NCBI GenBank assembly: GCA_030704615.1
Contig: CM060733.1
Coordinates: 498,001-558,000, forward strand
Direction of reading: 5' to 3'
Source: Takakia lepidozioides
Taxonomy: Eukaryota; Streptophyta; Takakiopsida; Takakiales; Takakiaceae
Length of the DNA stretch: 60,000 nt
Both the position numbers and the translations under genes were made by a program. Positions 52,208 to 60,000 of the stretch are shown here, piece by piece. The notes beneath the pieces were generated by a model. The model ran no database searches. It saw nothing but the letters and a program-made list of their open reading frames with translations, and was not told the DNA's origin. Every line of letters starts with the position of its first letter. The first letter of the stretch is position 1.

Positions 52208-55081
52208 ATGAGGAGGGAGGAGTGGATCCCTTGGTTCACCATAGACCCGCACAAAAAGAACGGTGTTCAATGCAATCTTTGTGCATTGAAGCTGGCGGGT
52301 CGCAAAGATCGCATGTTATATCACCTCGGCTACAGAGAGATGGGAAGAATGCAGGGGTTAGTTTGTGCCCAAAAGCCTCCATGCGAGTGAAAGCCCACTT
52401 TGCCCAATGTGGAGGCAATATCCCACCGTCTCTTGATGTGGCCGGCTTCTGAGCCAAACACTCCAGGTTCGAATCAAACTGTCCCTCAGAGTTGTACCCA
52501 GGGGATTCTTGCGAGGCGTCTACTGTTCGTGGAGAAGCCGGTGGGTCAGGAGCAACACCCGATTGTACGCCAGCACTTGTACGGACCAGACCATTGAGGC
52601 AACAATCAATGCAAGAAGGCTTAAATTTGTCGCACAGGAGGACTCTGGATAAGAAGTGGCCCAATTTTTCTACGAGGCCAATATTCCGTTCAATGTCGAG
52701 GCTTCCTGCGTTTGTGGCTGCTGTCAAAGCCACGTCCGATTCCAAGTCCACATACACACCTCCGAGTTATCGCGATCTCCGCACAGGATTGCTAGAAGAG
52801 GCTATGTCTGACCTCACCCAAAAGGTGAATGAAAAGACAGGTGATTCTCTCCGGAAATATGGAAGCACTATATGTGCGGACGGTTGGAGTTCTGTTACTA
52901 ATCGACCACTGTTCAATGTCATGCTGTCTGTCCTGCGGGGAACAATTTTTGGGATCCGTTGACACAAGCGGGGGAGAGAAAAGATGCACGTTATCAAGCA
53001 GGGTTGTTGACGAGTTACATCGGATAAAATTGTCCAAGTGTGCACGGACAATGCATCTAACATGGTTAATATGGCCGATATTTTGATGGTACGATATCCC
53101 CATCTATATTACCAAGGGTGTGCTGCTCATATCTTTGATCTCCTTTTGGAGGATTGGGGAAAAGAATCATGGATGAAACAACTAGTAAAAAGGGCAAAGT
53201 CGGTTGTGACGTTCATTCGTACACATCACATCCCTCTGGCATTGTTTAGAAAGCATGAACCCAAATACAGCCTTAGGAACCCGGGGTGAAACCCGCTTTG
53301 CCACAAATTTTTGATGGTGGATCGACTGGTGACTGTGAGGGTCTGGAGCAGGTGATCATTGACCCTCAATGGGATGCGTATGTGGGCACCTTACGCGACT
53401 CTCGTAAGTCCAAGTCTTTGAGCAAAAGTCGGAGGGTCCGCGCAATCATTCGCTCCGACGATTTCTGGGGCGAAATGTGCAAATTTTGTGTACATGGTGG
53501 AGCCGGTGTTGATTGCTTTGCGGGAGTTTGATGGAAAACAACCAATAATGGGTAAAGCATGGTTGATATTGGAAAACCTTGAGAAGCACGTGCAATCCTT
53601 GAGGCGTCCTCCATTTTCTATGGACGATGATTTGGCGGCAAGGACCGAGGATGCATTTTACGACCGCAAACGGATGGTTCGCACGGACTTGCATTATGCG
53701 GGGGCCTTGCTGAATCCATTCTTGCTGGACAATACGGATTTGAGAGACGATGTGGATGCCAAAGCCGGGCTTGTACGGGTCATCATGCAACTTGCGCCCT
53801 TGAACATGGCAGAGCGAGCGTTGTCCGAGTACCAGTGCTTCTCGGATCGGCAGAATCCTTTCCATGACATGCCGGATCCAAAAGCAATGAACATGTTGCC
53901 ACATGAATGGTGGGATCTGATTGGAGCTGGAGCAAGAACGTTAGCTCCCATTGCAAAGCGTATTCTTGCTCAAGTGTGCTCTGCCTCGTCCTGTGAGCGG
54001 AACTGGAGCAGTTACTCGTTTGTTCACAACAAGATTCGCAACAGGTTGAATCCTGCCAGGGCTGACAAATTGGTTTATGTCTACACGAATTGTAGGCTAC
54101 TGCGAGAGAGGAGAGCAAGTGACGCATCTGCATGGTACGAGAAGAATCTGTTGTCTGAAGAATCTGCCTCAGAGGTCCAATCTAGCAGCAATGATGACAC
54201 TGACGCGCGAGGGACTCCGACTCCGACGGTTGGGATGGGTCCGATGATGTGGGCAATCCTCCACATGACCCATATGAATTTAATGACGATGATGCTGCAA
54301 TGCATCCATCCTTCGATGACCTTGTTGTGAACTGCGACATGGTGTCATCCCAATTGCGGACCCCCTTCCCCCAGTGGAGCACACTCTCAACAATGAAGTT
54401 GAGGTCAACTCTCCCCCACCACGAGTTCCACGGACTGCGGGAGATGTGCAGGTCGAATCGTCGGATGATGACAACCGGCCGTTGTCATTCCTTCACCGAC
54501 ATCGTGCCCCTGTGAACCGTGCTTCATCTCACCCCGCTTCTCATGTTTCTCTTTCTCAAGCCGGTCCATCCCATGCTGGTCCATCTAGTCTCTCTCCCCC
54601 TCATGTAATTCCTTCCATCGCTACTCCGATCCTGGGAGATGGTTCTTCTGCTGCGGGACTTCTGCAAGTCGAACCATCGGATGACGACGACCGGCCATTG
54701 TCGTTTCATCTGGCCCGACGACGTCCGCATGTGAACCGTGCTCCCTCGACCCTCGCTGGTCCATCTCATGCCCCTTCCTCTCATGTCGGCCCCTCTGATG
54801 TACGTGCGAGTAGCCTTCCTCATACGAGACCTGCTCCAAGGCCACCACGAAATCCGGGACAAGCCCAGAAAAAGAGAATTGTGCAACCTTTTGTTGGTGA
54901 CCGACCTGTGAACAGGCCTGATACCCTAGATGGTATTCATGATAGGAGTGGAAATCGACCAGAGAGACAACTGAACGTACTCCGAGGACGACTACAGGTC
55001 CAACGGCCAGTTGCCTCTGGAAACGAAAGAACAGATGGAGATCATGATTCTAGCACTGATCATGGGAACGTGGGTGAGTGA
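52208..55081 (+). pseudogene. hAT transposase (BED finger, DUF659, dimerization domain), degenerate
   Basis: In order: EWIPWFTIDPHKKNGVQCNL and CALKLAG...YHLG (BED-type finger, 52208-52330); YTPPSYRDLRTGLLEEAMSD and STICADGWSSVTNRPLFNVM (DUF659, 52740-52940); VCTDNASNMVNMADILMVRY and CAAHIFDLLLEDWGKESW (53038-53170); then a 280-codon frame from 53488 with PHEWWDLIGAGARTLAPIAK and SSCERNWSSYSFVHNKIRNR, the hAT C-terminal dimerization motif. A Ser/Pro-rich tail (54374-55081) has an internal duplication (SSDDDNRPLSF and PSDDDDRPLSF). Many frame changes, so inactive. Confidence 0.88.
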
Positions 55082-55477
55082 GTGGGGACGAAGATTTTGT
55101 ACTAGACGTGAGATCATACCATCGTCGTCGTGCCAGACGGAATTAGGTACAGCTATAACTTCTGTGACCTGTCACATGATGTGTAGTATGTTTCCATGGA
55201 TATCCATGTTTCAGTTTGGGTACATGCATACGTGTACGGAAATAAAAATGGTGGAATATGTGTACCCAAGAAAGGGTTTGGTGGTTGTGCGTGTGTTTGT
55301 GTTTCGTCATTACCTTTACATTGTTGATTTTCCTATTATGGTTTCGAAAGCCACAAAAGCCAGGTGCAGCTCCCAACATTCATCTTCCCCTTCACAAATC
55401 CATGGGGAGTCGATACATGTGCTTTTCATCTGCCTCTCCAAACATACATACAGGTGCAAGGGGACCAACCTCCTGGT

Positions 55478-56180
55478 GGTCGCACCTATTTTAAAAAAAA
55501 CAATTGTGTGACACCAGTAGCGGTCGTCGCAACTGTTAAAATAAAAGAAAAATGTTGCGACCACCCCCCTGCTGGTAGTCGCACCTATTTACTGATTTAC
55601 TGATTACCCCTGCTGGTGGTCGCAGATTTTTTATTTTTTTTTTGGGAAACACCTGGGAGCGACAGCTCACAAATCAGGCCCCTTAGTAGTGAGAGGAGAA
55701 AATAACCTCTTTCATTTATGCGCCAAGAGGCGTAGGAATGGGGCACCACACACGAACCATACCACACCCATCAGTAGCAAGATTTGACCCCAGAATCGTC
55801 CGGGTCGCACTCAGTGCACTTAACCAACTGAGCTACTGACTGTTGGTAGATATTAAAAAATCAAAATTATGCGACCACCCCCCTACGACCACCCCCTGCT
55901 GGTGGTCGCATCTATTAAAGAAAAGGAAAATAGTGCGACCACCAGCAGGTGGTGGTCGCACCTATTTGTTTTAAACAAAATTTCTGCGACCACCCCTCTG
56001 CTGGTGGTCGCGCCTAGTGCGACCAAAAAAAAAAATCTGCGCCCCTGGTGGTCGCACCCCAGTGCGACCACCCCCCTGCTGGTGGTCGGACCAGCACCAA
56101 CCACCCCCCTGCTGGTGGTCGCACATAATAAAGAAAAGAAAAAAAATGCGACCACCCCTGCTGGCGGTCGCAGCTATTAC
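55478..56180 (-). repeat. Array of TGCGACCACC hairpins, right (about 10 units)
   Basis: Units with TGCGACCACCCCCCTGCTGG and TGGTCGCA occur near 55504, 55556, 55600, 55868, 55934, 55984, 56016, 56059, 56095 and 56147, inverted relative to the left array. It is interrupted by the SINE at 55627-55845. Confidence 0.9.
55627..55845 (-). mobile_element. tRNA-derived SINE, copy 2
   Basis: Minus strand: GTCAGTAGCTCAGTTGGTTA (A-box), GGGGTCAAATCTTGCTACTG (B-box-like), body, GGGGCCTGATTTGTGAGCTG, TCGCTCCCAGGTGTTTCCC, then an A-rich tail. It is inserted into the hairpin array, so it is younger than the array. Confidence 0.85.
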
Positions 56181-56595
56181 TAGCGTGCGCAGTCATGATG
56201 ACAGCGCGCGCCCCGAGTGTGGAGGGGGGGCTTATAAGGCCTTGGAGGCCATCTCTCCCTCACTTTTCTCCACACCAGGACTTGGTGGGCGATGGGATGT
56301 TGCATTCCTTGTCATTGAGTCCAAGTGGAGAGGGGTGCTATTGGTTGGGTGGGGGTATTTTGGGCCGTTGGATTCTACGAAATCGATGGAGTACCTCCCG
56401 GGAAGCCCTCCTCTAGCACCCACGTTTTTTTCATTGCACATTGCGTCATATCACTTAGAACTGCCGAGGGAGTGACACGTGCCTCTAGTACTTGGGGAGG
56501 ATTCATTAGGGAGTAGGATTAGGTACGATTTAGGAGGGTTGGGAGAGCATTTTTCTTAGCAAACACCTGTCGAGTAGGGGTAAGCCAAGCCATAA
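56181..56595. other. 5' region of the RING gene
   Basis: Follows the hairpin array. A TATA-like CTTATAAGGCC occurs at ~56230. Short open frames only. Confidence 0.4.
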
Positions 56596-59105
56596 ATGGC
56601 GGAGGAGGAAGACAGAGGAGGTCATCCCAGGGATGACGATAATGAACCTGGACCTCCAAAAAAAAACCAAAAAGGGCCAGGCGCGAACTTCGTTGGGACA
56701 TATACAATGACCCCAACATTCTTGCGGAACCAGGTTGGGAAGTTTGGAAGTTGGGGCAGCGGTGGTCGCTTGTGACTGCATTTGTGGACTGGTGTCACAT
56801 AAATCGTTTGTGGCCCAGAGATAGGCATGATCCACAAACCAAACAAAATCAAGCTAGCTTGCATTCCTGCGCCAACCCGCATTTCCGCCACAGGGCAGAG
56901 GAGGTACATACAACATTGTGGGGTCAACCGCTCGTCAACAACAAGGTCCCGTATTTATTTGCGGCCATGTACACAGAGTTGATTTTATTGCGACCAGTGG
57001 ATTGGCAAACTGCCACTGCGAGACAACGTACTAGACTATACATGTTCTCTGATATCCCAGACTTGTATATACGTCAGGGGGGCAGGACATCATACGGTTC
57101 GATGGAAACGACGGAAAGGCGGATGGAAACGACGATGTGGAAGAAGGAGGAAATGCAGACCAACCTCCAGATTATACGCCGCAACAGGTCTCCGCAGCCG
57201 GGCCTTCAACGTCTGAGGTGGAGGGGGCGAGGTACGCTCTCCGTTGGGAACAGTTGGCCGCACATGAACAGCACATCAAAGACCTGCAGGACATTGTTCA
57301 TTTGCAACGGTGGCAAATAGCGAAGTTGCTGGAAAGAATGGGGTTGGGGACTCTCGACAGCGTACGCGGTGTGCTTCAGGACCCGAGGCCAATCACCAAC
57401 GAGCAAGACATATTGGCGCGTTTGAATATGCCACCAATGGACATTGACCGCGTCATCGACGGGGTTGACTCAATCGGGCATGGGAATGAAGTGCAAACGT
57501 CTGAACTGGACCCGGCGAGGGTTGAGGAAGAAAGACTTGCGGCGGAGAGGGCAAGAAAAGGAAGGACCCCATAGTGGAAACTGGGGAATGTTCAGCCGTG
57601 CAAATTACATCGGCCCAAGAACAGGAATTAGAGCAGCTTGTGGGGGAACGCGAGCAAGCTAGGGCTGTTGCATATCGGTACTCAAATGCCATGCAAATCC
57701 GATCGTGGCCATGGTTGAAGGGGATTGGCGGAATTGGGTGACATGGGCGGGCCATCTAGCATCGCGGGAAACACGGATAGAAGAAGCGTTGTCCTCCCTC
57801 CAACGTGCAGCACGTTTGTCGAATCGAAGCGTAGATAGCATCTATGCTAATTTGCAAAGGCACGACACTGTGCGTGATGTATTCACGTCGAAGTACACTG
57901 GATTCACCACATGGGGTGATGTGCATGCCATGTTTGAGCACTGTGTGCATACAATTTCCGATACCAATAACAGCATAAACTGGGATTTGGAAGTAGAGGA
58001 GGAGTGGGACAGAGGATGTCATCCTACATTAATGAGGATAAACGGACGTGGATACCACAGAGCAATCCAGCGTCATGGGTAACAGATGGTACGGTGTGCA
58101 CAATGTGCCTAAACCCTTATGGACCGGAGGGAGGCTATATGCTTGGTTCATGTGGCCATTTGTTCCATCCCACATGTCTCATATCGGCAGCCATGCGAGC
58201 CAGCCAATGCCCTGACTGCCGTGGACCAATCCATCGACGTTTCTACGAGTTGTTTGGGTTGCAAGACAATATGCCCACGGGATACGAGTACAACCGGTAC
58301 AACATGCCATTGGATGTATCGCCTTACGATTTTTTAAATTGGCAGCACTGGGGGGAGACAATGACATGGGATGCTCCAAGAGAGATGCACGCCTTGGATG
58401 CGAAGACGTTAACTAGGGTTAAAGATCCGGTGACCTTTTGGGTGACATCCAACTGGGAAATAACCGTGCGTGCTAGAGGCATACGGGACCCAGTCCAAAG
58501 GGAGTTTTTTGCCGGAACTTGGGAGGGCATTGGAGCTGTACCAGACAAAGATTCTTCGACTGCCTGAGGATCCGTGGGTGCCAGCGGAAAACGACCCATA
58601 CAATCGCGAACCGATTGGGAGAGACCTATTTCTGAGGGAGTTGGAGGCCGCTAGCATCCGTTGGGAGGATATGAATGAGACGTACTGGGTGCCTCGTCGG
58701 GATGATGGGCCTTCCAGAGTTGCGCAGAGACCCCAGCAGGAGGAGGTGTTGGACAATTTCAAGGCTGCCATCACGAGTGTAAAGTATTGGCAGAACACAT
58801 GGCGTGACCAAGTTGCCCCTATTCCAGGGGTGTTCTTGCCACTTCCAAACATATCGGATTTAATTGAAAAATTGCATGCCGCCGTAGCAAGAGCGACACA
58901 CCCGGCTCTGGCAAATGTGGAAGAGAGTCAGCACTCGCCTAGAACGCTACGCATGATGGCAAGGGTGGACCACACAACACTGGGTCCCTCTTTGACCACT
59001 CGAGCCCAGGCTCGAGCTCCAGGCACGTCCTCTACACCCGGAGCATCTTCATCAACATCTGGAGATGACGACAACGAAGTAATAAATCTAGATGAAGATG
59101 ACTAG
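56596..59105 (+). pseudogene. RING-H2 protein gene, frame-shifted
   Basis: Likely start MAEEEDRGGHPRDDDNEPGP at 56596. A slip in the A-run at ~56656 leads into DIYNDPNILAEPGWEVWKLG and TAFVDWCHINRLWPRDRHD. Then, in another frame, a Gln/Glu-rich coiled-coil-like part (RYALRWEQLAAHEQHIKDLQ, ~57230). Next a segment at 57705-58004, then a RING-H2 finger at about 58098-58215: CTMC-x13-CGH-x2-H-x2-C-x10-CPDC. The C-terminal part (58470-59105) ends in an acidic NEVINLDEDD tail. At least four frame changes. RING proteins are usually E3 ubiquitin ligases; the rest of the protein matches nothing I know. Confidence 0.65.
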
Positions 59106-59204
59106 AAAGGCTAGAAACGTAGGGAGTAGGCCAAAGGTCTCAGGTTGCGAAAACTTAAATGTGCAACCCACTGTATAGTCTACGTAATTTTTGGAAATAC
59201 GAGG

Positions 59205-59580
59205 TTCATCCTTTGAACCATTTTTGAATGACCTCATACTTGTTCGGTACCTGTTTGACGGCATGTACAATATACTGGCAAAGTTTCAAAACAATCAAAA
59301 ATTGCTGAATGAAGATACCATTGGTTCACCCATTGCAATATTTTAAATCGAACTCATACTTGTCCGGTAAAGAGGGCATGTACAATGCAATGGCAAAGTT
59401 TGAAAGCATTCAGAAATCGGCACATCAAGTAACCATTGGTTCCTCCTGTGAACCATTTTTTATTGATCTCATACTTCCGGTCCATGTAAGAGGCATGTAG
59501 AACATACTGGCAAAATTTCAAATCATTCAAATTTTTTTTATCAATGAACCTTTGGTTTATCCTTTTCACCATTAACGATT
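59205..59580. repeat. ~118-bp tandem repeat, 3 copies
   Basis: CTCATACTT(G)T/C recurs at 59233, 59351 and 59468 with the surrounding GAACCATTTTT, GGCATGTA(C/G)AA and CTGGCAAA(G/A)TTTCAAA blocks. Confidence 0.85.
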
Positions 59581-59609
59581 AATCACAAATAAATGAACAA
59601 TAAATCATT

Positions 59610-59800
59610 TGCCTCCAAATGATTTTGGTTCGCTTTGAGACTTGGCCAGCCATGGAAGAGGCCCGATCAATCGAAATTCGTTCAATGGGCCAACGGATGG
59701 TTGCCCATCCAAATGATTTTGTTCGCTTTTTTGGCCAGTGTGTTCAATGTACCCTCTGATAAAATATGAGATCAATCGAAATTCGTTCGATGGGCCAATG
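59610..59800. repeat. ~95-104 bp duplicated segment
   Basis: CCAAATGATTTTG(G)TTCGCT at 59614 and 59709; GATCAATCGAAATTCGTTC at 59667 and 59771. Two copies with small indels. Confidence 0.8.
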
Positions 59801-59864
59801 AGGCGTTCAGTTGTCATCTGGTTTTTGTTCATTGCGAAAAAAAAATCCTGCAACTGCGTGCACG

Positions 59865-60000
59865 ACTATTGCAACCCATTGAATCGGATGTGGTTGAAGC
59901 CCCTCTTTTTGCCCGCATGTGCTTGAACATGTGTGCGACACATGTGCGAAGACACAACAGACGAATAAATCATTTGTCTCCCCATCGACACACCAAGCCA
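59865..60000. repeat. Dispersed repeat shared with 47.3-48.0 kb
   Basis: Compare CGGATGTGGTTGAAGC, CATGTGCTTGAACATGTGTG and CACATGTGCGAAGA here with CGGATGTGGCTCAAGC, CATGTGCTTAAATATGTGTA and CACATGTGCAAAGA at 47308-47370. It runs off the window end. Confidence 0.7.

Larger units (their letters stand above)
51168..56180 (+). mobile_element. hAT-type DNA transposon relic flanked by hairpin arrays
   Basis: A hAT transposase relic (52208-55081) is enclosed by two hairpin arrays whose units are reverse complements of each other (left CCACCAGCAGGGGGGTGG, right CCACCCCCCTGCTGGTGG), so the arrays behave as long terminal inverted repeats. Exact ends and an 8-bp target duplication were not identified. 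A TATTTAAGG box lies at 51888, ahead of the gene. Confidence 0.6.

Overview
The window is nuclear DNA of a land plant with a repeat-rich genome. Two host genes are recognisable, both close to flowering-plant proteins: the last exon of a phospholipid:diacylglycerol acyltransferase (PDAT) gene and a complete 12-exon glutamine:fructose-6-phosphate amidotransferase (GFAT) gene. Introns have GT-AG borders, and PLS-type pentatricopeptide (PPR) relics are present. The mix of PPR relics, a Ty3/gypsy element carrying a DNA methyltransferase, and dense nested transposons suggests a non-seed plant (fern, lycophyte or moss-like). That placement is an inference, not a proof.

Layout. 1-11.4 kb: PDAT (plus) and GFAT (minus) converge tail to tail; three 3'-end fragments of one LINE family lie in their introns. 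11.4-13.3 kb: no recognised gene. 13.3-14.7 and 31.4-31.95 kb: two parts of one 116-117 bp satellite, apparently one array split by about 16.7 kb of inserted DNA. That insert holds a SINE, palindromic CCACGTGG modules and a 12.3 kb Mutator-like element (MULE, 16360-28696) with ~300 bp terminal inverted repeats. The MULE carries a degenerate MULE/SWIM transposase on the minus strand and a multi-exon Ulp1-type cysteine protease gene on the plus strand.

32-44.5 kb: a Myb/SANT-like relic and a scrambled Ty3/gypsy retroelement. Its pieces are protease, a C5-cytosine-methyltransferase domain, reverse transcriptase, RNase H, integrase, a PHD finger and LTRs. Domain order makes sense only if two segments were inverted. 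A PPR pseudogene lies between the pieces. 44.5-47 kb: a CACTA element inserted into the gypsy gag/protease region.

47-60 kb: a broken SET-domain gene (minus), a hAT transposase relic flanked by inverted arrays of TGCGACCACC hairpins, a broken RING-H2 gene (plus), and short tandem repeats. Nearly all transposon genes carry stops or frameshifts. GFAT is intact in every exon and at every intron phase. The main interest is the methyltransferase- and PHD-bearing gypsy element and the Ulp1-MULE, whose AGTCTG/CAGACT repeats change orientation between exons and introns.
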